Source of the DNA: Halodesulfovibrio sp.
GTDB lineage: Bacteria > Desulfobacterota > Desulfovibrionia > Desulfovibrionales > Desulfovibrionaceae
NCBI RefSeq assembly: GCF_025210605.1
Contig: NZ_JAOARI010000019.1
Span: 1-64,000, forward strand
DNA: 64,000 nt
Direction of reading: 5' to 3'
Positions 7,820-16,548 of this stretch are shown in pieces; position 1 is the stretch's first letter; each line of letters starts with the position of its first letter. The notes under the pieces were generated by a model, which was not told the DNA's origin, searched no databases, and was given only the letters and a program-made list of their open reading frames with translations. A program made the translations under genes and the position numbers.

Positions 7820-8188
7820 ATGCCACACAAAGTCCTTGTAATTGATGATGATCCATATATTGTCAAATATCTTATCGATATATTAACCGACAACGGCTAT
7901 GCAACATGTTCAGCTTCTAACGGTGCTGAAGGCATTGAGGTGCTGAAACGCGAAAATCCAGACCTTGTTACGCTTGATCTGGAAATGCCGGAAGAATGGG
8001 GACCACGTTTTTACCGTAAAATGACAAAAGAACCGGGATTTGAAAACACTCCGGTCATCGTAATCAGCGGGTTACCTGGTATCCATTTGGCGATCAAAAA
8101 TGCGGTCGCTTCACTTAAGAAGCCATTTGACCCCAATGCGCTGCTTGAAATTATTAAAGACGCTTTGGCAAAAAAAGAAAACGCTTAG
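7820..8188 (+). CDS. Single-domain response regulator, DivK-like (122 aa)
   Basis: This is a lone receiver: acidic pocket IDDDP near residue 9, phospho-acceptor in LDLEMPEEWG near residue 51, signalling Ser in VISGL and lysine in LKKPFDP. The ATG at 7820 is preferred over an in-frame GTG at 7811 because AAGGAG lies eight bases before the ATG and directly abuts the GTG. The EEWG/PEWGG turn after the phospho-Asp is shared with the previous receiver, so they look like duplicates. It ends the operon-like run; a 308-base gap with a large dyad precedes the kinase. Confidence 0.9.
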   Translation: MPHKVLVIDDDPYIVKYLIDILTDNGYATCSASNGAEGIEVLKRENPDLVTLDLEMPEEWGPRFYRKMTKEPGFENTPVIVISGLPGIHLAIKNAVASLKKPFDPNALLEIIKDALAKKENA

Positions 8189-8408
8189 CTGTCTGCACCT
8201 TAACTTCTCAAAAAACAAAGGTTGTGCCTCCATAAAAGACCTTCAGCAATGCAGTCACTTTTTTTAAAAAACGGCTCGTGCTGCTAGCTCGTTGCAAGGA
8301 AAGCACACCAGACCTACGGTTTACCCTGCATTTGATGGCAGATTTATCTAATTATTAAACCGATTGCACATCTCTTGTAATCTGCTTGAGTAATGTTTTA
8401 TGAACAGG

Positions 8409-8444
8409 TGGCAGAGGGAAAATAAATACAACGTCCCTCTGCCA
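8409..8444. promoter_or_regulatory. 11-bp dyad in the leader of the sensor kinase gene
   Basis: TGGCAGAGGGA (8409-8419) and TCCCTCTGCCA (8434-8444) are perfect inverted arms with a 14-base loop, ending 52 bases before the kinase ATG. There is no T run afterwards, so it is either an operator or a leader-RNA hairpin. The rest of the 8189-8496 gap shows nothing else clear. Confidence 0.45.
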
Positions 8445-8496
8445 TCGACAGTAAAAAGTATTCACAACATCCTCACTACAACCCGCTGGAGAAATA

Positions 8497-10440
8497 ATGT
8501 TGCACACAATTCTGCTTGTGGATGATGAGGAAGGCATTCGAAAAATCTTAGGACTCTCGCTGCGAGATCTAGGATACACAGTACACACAGCTGCTAGTGG
8601 CGAAGAAGGTATTGAGCTCTTCAATAAGCATGAGCCGGACATCGTCCTGACTGACATAAAAATGCCGGGAATATCCGGCCTTGATCTTCTGGATCATTTC
8701 AAATTTCAAGCTCCTGATACCGAAGTTATAATGATTACCGGTCACGGAGACATGGATTTAGCAATTCAAAGCATCAAGCGTAATGCTACAGATTTCATAA
8801 CCAAGCCTATCAATGAAGATGCTCTGGAAATTGCGCTCAAACGCGCGCATGAACGCATTAGCATGCGCCGCCAGTTGAACCAATACACATGTGATCTTGA
8901 ACGGCTTGTTGATGAACAAGCAACACAGTTGGTCGAACAAGAACGTCAGCTTGCGGCATTGCAAATAGCTGAAGGCTTTGCTGACGGTCTACGTAATATT
9001 GTCAATCTTATTGATGGCGGCTCTTCAATATTTAACCAGCTGCCATGCTTTGTTTCCGTACACAACGCCAATAGTGAGATAATTTCAGCCAATCCACTTT
9101 TCACAGAGCGCATTGGTCCCTCTATCGGCAAGCCCAGCTGGTGGGCATACAAAGAATACACAGAACATCGTCCAGACAGTTCCCCTGTAGAGCGTGTTAT
9201 CCTCTCAGGTGACGCCCAGTCATCTCAAGAAGTTATTACTGATAAAACCGGACGAAAACTACCGGTACAGGTAAATGCTGTTCCTATCTTAGATAACGAT
9301 GGTACGATTGAACTTGTACTTGAGTTAGCGGCTGACATGACAGAAGTACAAAATATGCAGGAAGAGCTGCGTATTACACGTCATCGCTATCAACAATTGT
9401 TTGAAGAATCTCCATGTTACATCAGCGTGCAAAACAGGGACTTAAAGATTATCGCAAACAACAGACGATTCCGCGAAGATTTTGGAAGTTCTCTCGGTAA
9501 AAGTTGTCATAAGCTATACGCCCACAGAGACACTCCATGCACGAAATGTCCAGTGATGAAAACGTTTGAAGATGGCAAAACACATCAATATGAAACAGTC
9601 ATTACCACAAAAACAGGTGAACAACGTAACGTTCTCATCTGGACTGCACCTATATGCGACGTCGAAGGTAACATTTCCGAAGTGATGGAGATGTCTACAG
9701 ACATTACCCAGCTTAGAGCTTTACAAGACCGACTTTCTACACTCGGACTACTACTCGGCTCCACTGCTCACGGCATTAAGGGGCTGCTTACAGCTTTAGA
9801 TGGAGGAATATACCGCCTAGGTTCCGGCATCAAAATGGATAAGCCTGAGCGCGTGCTAGACAGTTTCAACGACCTTTCTCACTTAATTGACCGGCTGCGA
9901 AAAATGGTACTCGATATTCTCCATTATGCGAAAGAGCGGTCACTAAACTGGGAAGTTATCATTCTTCCAAACTTTGTGCGCGAGATCGAAAGCATCATAC
10001 GCCCCAAAGCAGAAGCCAAAGGAGTTACATTTAACTGTATCGCGCCGGAAGACGGCACCCTAGAGGCAGATTATGGCGGACTCACATCCGCACTGGTTAA
10101 CATTCTAGAAAATGCTGTTGACTCATGTGAGGCATCCAAATCAACATCCGAGTACTGTGTAGAGTTCGTAACCTGTACAGACGGCAAAACTGTTGATTTC
10201 ACCATTACTGATAATGGCACTGGGATGTCGCAAGAAACACGCGAAAAACTATTTACGTTATTCTTTTCTTCCAAAGGTTCTGCGGGTACCGGAATTGGAC
10301 TTTTTGTCGCAAATCAAACCGTCCAGCAGCATGGAGGAACCATCTCCGTTTCTTCTGAGAAAGGGGAAGGAAGCAGTTTCGCGGTACGTATGCATGCAGA
10401 ACTCCCTGCTCACCTAAAACGAGAGCTTCCCGAGCTATAG
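8497..10440 (+). CDS. Hybrid sensor: REC-PAS-PAS-histidine kinase (647 aa)
   Basis: A receiver comes first (D9/D10, phospho-acceptor D53, T81, K103), then a short coiled coil (about 110-160), two PAS domains (about 165-285 and 300-415) and a kinase core. H425 (STAHGIKG) is the likely phosphorylated histidine. The ATPase has its N box (ILENAVDSCE), DNGTGM and GTGIGL. There is no membrane segment, so it is cytoplasmic. PAS-2 has C337-x10-C348-x2-C351 followed by P-x2-KTF, a pattern repeated in the kinase at 13493 and suited to a metal or Fe-S site. A GGAGA site precedes the ATG. Its position after tmc and two lone receivers suggests that it controls them. Confidence 0.92.
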   Translation: MLHTILLVDDEEGIRKILGLSLRDLGYTVHTAASGEEGIELFNKHEPDIVLTDIKMPGISGLDLLDHFKFQAPDTEVIMITGHGDMDLAIQSIKRNATDFITKPINEDALEIALKRAHERISMRRQLNQYTCDLERLVDEQATQLVEQERQLAALQIAEGFADGLRNIVNLIDGGSSIFNQLPCFVSVHNANSEIISANPLFTERIGPSIGKPSWWAYKEYTEHRPDSSPVERVILSGDAQSSQEVITDKTGRKLPVQVNAVPILDNDGTIELVLELAADMTEVQNMQEELRITRHRYQQLFEESPCYISVQNRDLKIIANNRRFREDFGSSLGKSCHKLYAHRDTPCTKCPVMKTFEDGKTHQYETVITTKTGEQRNVLIWTAPICDVEGNISEVMEMSTDITQLRALQDRLSTLGLLLGSTAHGIKGLLTALDGGIYRLGSGIKMDKPERVLDSFNDLSHLIDRLRKMVLDILHYAKERSLNWEVIILPNFVREIESIIRPKAEAKGVTFNCIAPEDGTLEADYGGLTSALVNILENAVDSCEASKSTSEYCVEFVTCTDGKTVDFTITDNGTGMSQETREKLFTLFFSSKGSAGTGIGLFVANQTVQQHGGTISVSSEKGEGSSFAVRMHAELPAHLKRELPEL

Positions 10441-10773
10441 AAGTTTTCTACACCAAGTATAGCCCAGAGTACTCAAGCCAACGTACTTTCACGTTCCAAT
10501 TGCATAAACCCACACCCTCTGACAATCGCAGAGACCTTCTTGGGGCGGTGTAAGCCCGCATCGCCCCAACATCATATCCACTCCTTCCAGCCGACGAAAA
10601 TAAAATCCGTGACCTATTCGCCCTTACATACCGACGTTTATTCAGCAGGCTACTATCCTTAACATGATTTGTGTCTACAGCAGGCACTGGCTATGCTGAT
10701 ATTTTAGTTTTTCAATCTCTTCATCCTCCTCCAGCCCATTTAAAGTGCGACGACACACCGTGGTTCAGTGTCA

Positions 10774-10795
10774 TTTGTTTATAAATATAAACAAA
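10774..10795. promoter_or_regulatory. Palindrome TTTGTTTATA-aa-TATAAACAAA
   Basis: Perfect 10-bp arms around a two-base centre. It shares the core TGTTTATA...TATAAACA with the site at 10882, so it is probably bound by the same regulator. Confidence 0.5.
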
Positions 10796-10881
10796 AAAAA
10801 GGACAGGGGGGTGTCGGACTTCCAAATAGTTACGCTGTAAAAAGCACAAGATGAGACTTCAATCCAAAATTCATAAAAAAA

Positions 10882-10899
10882 TGTTTATATATATAAACA
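10882..10899. promoter_or_regulatory. Perfect 18-bp palindrome TGTTTATATATATAAACA
   Basis: Each half is an exact reverse complement of the other. Its start lies 108 bases from the start of the related palindrome at 10774. No T run follows, so an operator is more likely than a terminator. Confidence 0.5.
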
Positions 10900-11009
10900 A
10901 ATTTCCCAAATAAAAAAGCCACGCAGGCTTGCATTCTCTCGATTCAATTTACAGTTAGCAACAATTATTTTTTTTATAAACAAGCCTAAATGACGCCAAA
11001 TTTCAAACG

Positions 11010-11057
11010 AAAAAATTCCGCTATCACTATTGGTTAAAACCAGCTTGATAGCGGAAT
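11010..11057 (-). terminator. Terminator downstream of the 11190 gene
   Basis: On the minus strand ATTCCGCTATCA and TGATAGCGGAAT form a 12-bp stem whose loop can pair further (GGTT with AACC). The stem is followed by a run of six T. It is about 130 bases past the stop codon. Confidence 0.85.
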
Positions 11058-11189
11058 CTCTTCAAAAGGAGCTAGCCGAACGGGTAAAATGTAGCGTTAT
11101 TTGTTAAATAAAGCGATTGTTTTTTTACACTAATGTATTTTTCTCAACATGATAGAAAAAACAACAGTGCTCAAAAACAGCAACACATT

Positions 11190-11795
11190 TTACGCTGTAA
11201 CACGGATGCTCGCTTGCGCAGTGGACGAAACTGCTCGGGAACTCATTGGCTTGTACCCTCCATAGCTGGAGACGCGTGGTGTTGATTGCACAGTCGAAAT
11301 CGACTGAGCACTCTGCACCGTTTGCAGATCAAGCGGAACTTGCGGAGTTGTGGCACCCATTTGCGCTGCGATTGCAGCATGCTTTACAGCACCGGAGTGT
11401 TGATCGCCACGAAAAAACGCCTCGTCAGTAGCACGAGCCATTTTACGCATCATAACAGCACGTACATCTCCTAACGTTGGAGACTGCGGCATTGCTATCA
11501 TACGCGCTTCATCATAGCTTTCACTCACTTCGACAGTTGAGGGAACCTCACCGGAAGTACTAACAATTCCCGCATGGTTGTTTACATCAAACTGCACACC
11601 AGCAACTACCCCTGTCATCAGAGCCTGAAATTCTTCAGACAACTCAACAGAGTCAGTCACACTAGACTGCACTGCCTCATCGCTCTGTACAAACGGTTTT
11701 GCCAGCTCGTTGTTTTGAATACCATTCCGTTGCGCATTACCTGCGGACAACGGTTGTCTCAATACACGCTCTGCATTCAATGTTGCGGTAATCAT
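11190..11795 (-). CDS. Hypothetical Ser/Gln/Ala-rich protein (201 aa)
   Basis: The start at 11795 (MITATLNAERV) was chosen because GAGG lies seven bases upstream; an upstream in-frame ATG at 11873 has no such site. The protein has no signal peptide, membrane helix or cysteine. The centre is acidic and Val-rich (DSVELSEEFQ, then TSGEVPSTVEVSES). The last 60 residues are low-complexity in Ser, Thr and Gln (QTVQSAQSIS). I recognise no family; the composition resembles surface or flagellum-associated proteins, but that is only an impression. It is monocistronic, with its own terminator at 11010-11057. Confidence 0.7.
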   Translation of the reverse strand: MITATLNAERVLRQPLSAGNAQRNGIQNNELAKPFVQSDEAVQSSVTDSVELSEEFQALMTGVVAGVQFDVNNHAGIVSTSGEVPSTVEVSESYDEARMIAMPQSPTLGDVRAVMMRKMARATDEAFFRGDQHSGAVKHAAIAAQMGATTPQVPLDLQTVQSAQSISTVQSTPRVSSYGGYKPMSSRAVSSTAQASIRVTA

Positions 11796-12052
11796 AGTAA
11801 ACCTCACATATATCACTTTCTGTACTAACTTTCTGATCGGCAGGAACCTAGAATAATTTACCGCAACCATCAACCTCAGACAGGCTAAACAACCTAAAAT
11901 AGCAAATAGTTAGAGCACACTTTCCCCTGAAACCCTCATTCACCTAAGAGAATTTTTGACCATCACTTTCAAAAATTTTTTAAAAAAAATTAAAGTTTTT
12001 TTAATTTTGACCTGTAGTTAGTGGCAATATCACAAAAAAGAACGGCTCATCA
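11796..12052. other. AT-rich promoter region of the 11190 gene
   Basis: It holds long A and T runs (around 11970-12015) and presumably the promoter of the leftward gene at 11190. No specific box could be assigned with confidence. Confidence 0.4.
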
Positions 12053-12083
12053 TAAAAAAAGAGTGAAGCAATTTGCCTCACTC
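12053..12083 (-). terminator. Terminator downstream of the REC-kinase gene
   Basis: On the minus strand GAGTGAGGCAA pairs with TTGCTTCACTC (one G-U pair) and is followed by seven T. It lies about 160 bases past the kinase stop codon. Confidence 0.75.
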
Positions 12084-12240
12084 ATATAAAAAAAATGTAT
12101 GCACGAACGCTAAACGCCTACTGCGCTGTACACTAGGTAGGTTACGCAAGGGAAAAATATCCAAAAAAAGTACACACTGTATCGAAACTCACACTTTAGG
12201 ATGTACTATGGACGTTCAACAAAAATAAACAGAAAAGATA

Positions 12241-13392
12241 TTACGCAGGAACAAAAGGCAACAAAAGAATCGCACGAACCCCGCCCTCAATTCCATGTTC
12301 TAAAATAAGCTCACCGCCCATTTCACGAACAGCTTTGCGTGTTGCCATAAGCCCAAAGCCAGAACCACGATTTTTAGTAGTCACAAGCCCTTCTTCTAAC
12401 TGCTCAAAAAGCTCTGCTGACAATCCTCGCCCATTATCTTCAACTAAATACCGAACATGCTGAGAGTCACACTCTGTATGAAGTATTACTTTGCCGTCGC
12501 CAAACTCCCTATGCCCAGACTGAATAGCTTCTTCGACCGCCTCCACAGCGTTAGTTGCTAAGTTCATCAAACAAGTGTGCACCGCCTGTTCATCCAGCAT
12601 AGCTGTGTGCTGAGGCACACAGGCATGGATAATTTTGCCACCTGCTTCATGCATACGGGCAGTAAGCAATTCTGCTATCTCACACAAGGGAGCGCCGGGG
12701 TCTATCCCCGCAGGGCGCAATGCCAAAGGACGCGAAAGCTGTAGCAGATTCATTGTTAAATCCCGCACCCGCGTCACATCACGCTTCACCATTCCCCAAC
12801 CCTGCTCAAGGTAGTCTTTTCGATCAAGCTCAAGCCCTTTTTCCAGCACAAACAGAGCGCCTTCTAGCCCGCCTGCGATATTCTTAATGGCATGTGCAAG
12901 CCCCGCAACGGTCTCCCCCATTACTGCGAAACGTTCCGCACGAACCAATTCCTTTGTCCTCTGCTCAACAAGTGATTCCAGATGCATAGTATGTTCTACA
13001 AGCTGCCTGCGCATAATCACACGCTCCACAGCCCGCCGCAACGCAAATTCTAACAGTTCTACATTTACTGGTTTAGTTATAAAGTCGGTTGCTCCAAGCC
13101 GAAGACAGTCCACCGCAACAGAAACATCTGCATGACCTGTTGCAATAATAACCGCCGTCTCTGGCCATTGCTTTTTGATTTCTTTGAGCAATGCGACTCC
13201 ATCCATGCCGGGCATTCGCACATCTGAAACAACAACCTCATACGATTTTTGCTGCAACTTTTCGATAGCTTCTTCACCGCTGTGTGCAGTGTCGACAACG
13301 TAGCCTAAGTCAGTAATGTACGCCCCCAGCACAAGAGTAATACCCTTTTCGTCGTCTACCAACAGTACTGATGATCTTGATGCTATAGTCAT
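12241..13392 (-). CDS. REC-histidine kinase without PAS domain (383 aa)
   Basis: An N-terminal receiver (D13/D14, D57, T85, K107) is joined by a coiled coil (about 125-160) to a kinase core. The H box is GLAHAIKNIAGG near residue 168, the N box LMNLATNAVEA, and the glycine motifs are DNGRGL and GSGFGL. The core resembles that of the kinase at 8497 (AHGIKG versus AHAIKN), so these are paralogues. There is no membrane segment. GGAGG precedes the ATG by about 11 bases. It follows the membrane kinase at 13493 by 100 bases on the same strand and probably receives phosphate from it, since its receiver is next to its own kinase. Confidence 0.9.
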   Translation of the reverse strand: MTIASRSSVLLVDDEKGITLVLGAYITDLGYVVDTAHSGEEAIEKLQQKSYEVVVSDVRMPGMDGVALLKEIKKQWPETAVIIATGHADVSVAVDCLRLGATDFITKPVNVELLEFALRRAVERVIMRRQLVEHTMHLESLVEQRTKELVRAERFAVMGETVAGLAHAIKNIAGGLEGALFVLEKGLELDRKDYLEQGWGMVKRDVTRVRDLTMNLLQLSRPLALRPAGIDPGAPLCEIAELLTARMHEAGGKIIHACVPQHTAMLDEQAVHTCLMNLATNAVEAVEEAIQSGHREFGDGKVILHTECDSQHVRYLVEDNGRGLSAELFEQLEEGLVTTKNRGSGFGLMATRKAVREMGGELILEHGIEGGVRAILLLPFVPA

Positions 13393-13492
13393 TTGAATTG
13401 TGCCTCCGGCGAATCATGCTGTGAGCTATATTGAACGTTCAGCCTTTCCTGAATATCCGTAAGACTTCAATGAAAGATATATTTTCAAACAG

Positions 13493-15754
13493 TTACTGGC
13501 TTCTAGGGAATGTGAGTGTAAACTTTGCACCACCTTCTTCTTTATTTTGAACTCGAATGGTTCCACCAAAATCTTTTATCAAACCATAAGTAATCGAAAG
13601 TCCAAGCCCAGTACCCTTACCCACTACTTTAGTTGTAAAGAACGGCTCAAAAATCTTATCCACAAGCCCAGCAGGGACACCTGTTCCTGTATCTTCCACC
13701 ACCGCAACGACAGCACGGGGCGTAGAATAGGTGGTCAGAGTTATCACCTTATCTGTGTTTGGATTTTCTTCCTCCGCTTCTTCGATTGCATCACGCGCAT
13801 TTAGAAGCAGGTTGATAAAAACTTGCTCCAACCTGTTCGACACTCCAAGGATTTCCGGCAAATTTTCTTCAAACTCGCGTTTAACGGCAATACCACGAAG
13901 AGTAAGCTGCGAGATAAACATTTCGACAGAACTAGATACCACAGCGTTAACATTGACTCTTTCTAAAGAATGATCTGACTGCCGCCCAAAGGCACGCATA
14001 TGATCGATTATCTGACTGGCTCTATCCACGTGCGAGTCTATTTCTTCCGCCATGGTTTTTAATATGTCAGAATCAATCGGCTGCGAGCGACTAATTTTAC
14101 GTATAATAAACCCGCTAGCAGCCTTAATAACAGTTAACGGTTGATTCAGCTCATGTGCTACCCCCGTAGCCATTTCGCCTAATGTAGCCATTTTCCCTGC
14201 TTGAATAAGCTTCTGCTCAGTTTCTAGCCTGTCAGTGACGTCTGTTGCTGTCACAAGCAATACATTCCGGTCATTATAGACTGCTGGCGAAAGACGAAAA
14301 TCAACATAAAACAAGCTATGATCTTTACGCTTCTGCCTAACACGATTTAATGCTGTAAACGCCTTAACATAGGACTTAGCCTTTTCCTGCTCTTCCTCAG
14401 GGAACAATGTAACAAATGAAAGTCCATGCATTTCGCCGGATGCAAAACCATAGCTCCGTTCCGCCATTTCGTTACAGTCAATGATCGTATATTCTTCGAC
14501 ATCAAGTACAAATACAGCGTTAGGAATGTGATTGAAAATAGCATGATATTTCGCTTCTGAAGTAAGAAGACGTTCTTCAACACGCCTACGGGCGGAAATG
14601 TCTATTCCCATTTCCATAGCGGCAACGACTTTTCCATTTTCATCAAATACAGGGCTGACATGCACAATCCAATGTGTTTTCGAGCCATCTGGATTTATAC
14701 TACTTTCTTCAGAACAATACGGGCGTCCAGTCTGAAATGTTTTATCTAACGGACAATCAGGGCATTTTTCCGAAAGTCCCTTATATGCCTCATAACAATA
14801 CGCACCCGGTTCAGGATTAAACCGTTCTGCGAACTCTTTATTGTATTTCAAGATACGCATGTCAGCGTCTTGGACAGTTATACTACACGGCACTTGTTCA
14901 AATAAGTCCTGATACTCCTGTCTGTTTTTATCAAGCTCATCCTGCTTCTTAGCAATAGCATGCTCCATTGCCACGACAGTATCTATAAGTTGCCCAAGCT
15001 CATCTGTCCTTGCCATTCGTTTCAAGCCAGAAGGCTTCCCTTCACTTATACGCTGCATGGACGCAATAACCTTCCGAACAGGATTCGTAATACACCGCCG
15101 CAACCCAAGCACAAGTAGTGAGACAGCGAGAATATAAATTAATCCAGTAAGCGAAAGGAGCTTTTTTTGAACAGCAGCAAGCCCCAGTGCAGCTTGATCT
15201 GTTCGCAAAATCAATTCCAACTCTCCTAAGACCGTATGGTCAGCATTATGAGCATGACACGGAGCCTCAGCACAACCTTCATCATTCATTATCGGAGTAA
15301 TAGTTCCAAGAAGCACGGTATCATGTTCCGAGAATGTTCTGGTGCGTTCTTTCAAAGTCAGAAAAACTTTAGGAGGATCTACTGAATGGCAAGCAGAACA
15401 AGCAGGCGCATCTGTAGCAACCTGCGTGCCCACTTCACTTTGAACATTAGAAAACCGGATAACACCCTGTTTATCATATATTCTTACAGAGGTGATATCC
15501 GGATGTTTTGCTATATCGGAAACAATCTGGTCAATTTCGCTACGCGCGTTAGCCATCATAGCATATCGGGTAGAAAGTAAAATCGTCTTACTAAGTCTGT
15601 CCGCTTCAATCGAAAGCTTTGCCGCAGTGTACTTGTTAAGAAAGTGCATGGTTCCCCATGAATGCAGCCCAAGACATAAAATCAGAACCAATGCAATCAA
15701 CAAAAGAACTTTAGCAGCCAACGAATTGCGAAGTCGGGAAAGCCAGAAATACAT
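13493..15754 (-). CDS. Membrane histidine kinase with putative haem c sensor domain (753 aa)
   Basis: Two membrane helices (about 13-32 and 203-220) enclose an extracytoplasmic domain of 170 residues. This domain has CSACH at 119-123, a classical haem c site, and C161-x4-C-H as a possible variant site. After the second helix come a HAMP-like linker, PAS (about 285-400, with C320-x10-C331-x2-C334-P-x2-KTF), a second PAS, a HisKA domain (VAHELNQPL) and an ATPase (NLLLNARDAIE, DTGTG, GTGLGLS). The likely role is redox or gas sensing outside the membrane. The start at 15754 follows a GGGGG stretch; an ATG 27 bases upstream lacks any ribosome site. The next gene in the cluster is the REC-kinase. 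Confidence 0.9.
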   Translation of the reverse strand: MYFWLSRLRNSLAAKVLLLIALVLILCLGLHSWGTMHFLNKYTAAKLSIEADRLSKTILLSTRYAMMANARSEIDQIVSDIAKHPDITSVRIYDKQGVIRFSNVQSEVGTQVATDAPACSACHSVDPPKVFLTLKERTRTFSEHDTVLLGTITPIMNDEGCAEAPCHAHNADHTVLGELELILRTDQAALGLAAVQKKLLSLTGLIYILAVSLLVLGLRRCITNPVRKVIASMQRISEGKPSGLKRMARTDELGQLIDTVVAMEHAIAKKQDELDKNRQEYQDLFEQVPCSITVQDADMRILKYNKEFAERFNPEPGAYCYEAYKGLSEKCPDCPLDKTFQTGRPYCSEESSINPDGSKTHWIVHVSPVFDENGKVVAAMEMGIDISARRRVEERLLTSEAKYHAIFNHIPNAVFVLDVEEYTIIDCNEMAERSYGFASGEMHGLSFVTLFPEEEQEKAKSYVKAFTALNRVRQKRKDHSLFYVDFRLSPAVYNDRNVLLVTATDVTDRLETEQKLIQAGKMATLGEMATGVAHELNQPLTVIKAASGFIIRKISRSQPIDSDILKTMAEEIDSHVDRASQIIDHMRAFGRQSDHSLERVNVNAVVSSSVEMFISQLTLRGIAVKREFEENLPEILGVSNRLEQVFINLLLNARDAIEEAEEENPNTDKVITLTTYSTPRAVVAVVEDTGTGVPAGLVDKIFEPFFTTKVVGKGTGLGLSITYGLIKDFGGTIRVQNKEEGGAKFTLTFPRSQ

Positions 15755-15818
15755 ACTCTGCCCCCAGATAAAACGGTACATAAAAAGTACAAGTCTTAGT
15801 AATCTATTTTACCAAACA

Positions 15819-15842
15819 GTGTGGCACAACCTTGTGTGACAC
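15819..15842. promoter_or_regulatory. Imperfect dyad upstream of the membrane kinase
   Basis: GTGTGGCACAA and TTGTGTGACAC are inverted arms (two mismatches) around CC. The site lies 65-88 bases upstream of the kinase start. It is an operator candidate; the cognate protein is unknown. Confidence 0.3.
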
Positions 15843-15938
15843 GTATTCTTAAAGAATCGATCATATCGGAAGCAAGGCACAGCTAAGAAAGCTTATATAG
15901 CCAATCATGCGCGCACACCAATCCCTTCCGCAGCCTTG

Positions 15939-16475
15939 CTAAAAAGAGTCTTCCAATCCAGTCAGTGAGTATTCACGTAGCAGGTTGAGACGCCTTTGCT
16001 CGTCGTCCATTGGTGCAATGCCTGAATTTTGTACTGTTCGCACACAGTAGTCGCCAAATTTAACACCTTTTTCAGAATAACTTACCAGCTCTGCAAAGGT
16101 AAATTTATCCAAATGAGCATACATAGCGACACTAGCTTCTTTCCAGAGCAGACGGGTAAGGCATCCAGGTGCATCACAGCATGTTGCAGCATCCTCACCA
16201 CAACCTACTATATCAGTTCCTCCCTCAAGCAATCTGACAACTTCTCCAACGGTTACATCAGCAGGGTCTACTGCCATTCGATGCCCTCCGCTAGGTCCAC
16301 GTCTTGTCTTCAGGTATCCCCCTGCACGCAACTGCCTTGCAATTTTTTCAAGATACTTTTGAGAAATACCAAGGCGCGCCGAGGACTCTTTCATAAGCAC
16401 AGGCTTATCCTGACCGTGGGTTGCAATATCGAGCAATAATCTCGTGCCGTATCTACTATTGGTTAATAGCCGCAT
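15939..16475 (-). CDS. Rrf2/IscR-family transcription regulator (178 aa)
   Basis: The winged helix-turn-helix begins at the N terminus (MRLLTNSRYGTRLLLDIA, then LGISQKYLEKIARQL) and ends with the wing RRGPSGGHRMA. Cysteines at 92, 99, 100 and 105 (VGCGEDAATCC, PGCL) nearly match the IscR cluster ligands (92, 98, 104), so an Fe-S cluster is likely and would make it a redox or iron sensor. An extra 40-residue tail follows the usual family length. AAGGAG precedes the ATG. It is divergent from the cysteine-rich gene at 16758, and a dyad lies between them. Confidence 0.9.
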   Translation of the reverse strand: MRLLTNSRYGTRLLLDIATHGQDKPVLMKESSARLGISQKYLEKIARQLRAGGYLKTRRGPSGGHRMAVDPADVTVGEVVRLLEGGTDIVGCGEDAATCCDAPGCLTRLLWKEASVAMYAHLDKFTFAELVSYSEKGVKFGDYCVRTVQNSGIAPMDDEQRRLNLLREYSLTGLEDSF

Positions 16476-16530
16476 AACGAACTCCTTATGATAATACCCT
16501 ACAAAAAAATATATATACCAATTACTAACT

Positions 16531-16548
16531 CCGACAAAAATCAGTCGG
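16531..16548. promoter_or_regulatory. Dyad in the Rrf2 promoter region
   Basis: CCGAC and GTCGG flank eight bases, and the symmetry extends imperfectly outward (TTACTAACT on the left, CTAAGTAA on the right). The sequence ATACCCTAC also occurs twice nearby (16494-16502 and 16569-16577). Rrf2 proteins often repress their own gene, so this is a candidate operator. Confidence 0.4.

Larger units (their letters stand above)
10441..11009. other. Convergent intergenic region with twin palindromes
   Basis: This lies between the 3' ends of the kinase (plus) and the 11190 gene (minus), where no promoter is expected. It still holds two related palindromes (10774-10795, 10882-10899). A 79-codon minus frame at 10448-10687 begins with GTG and lacks a ribosome site. 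The stretch may encode a small RNA; no gene can be supported from the bases alone. Confidence 0.4.

Noticed and set aside
10448..10687. 79-codon minus frame downstream of the twin palindromes
   Set aside because: It starts with GTG, lacks a ribosome site, and is basic with no pattern. I keep the region as possible RNA-coding only.
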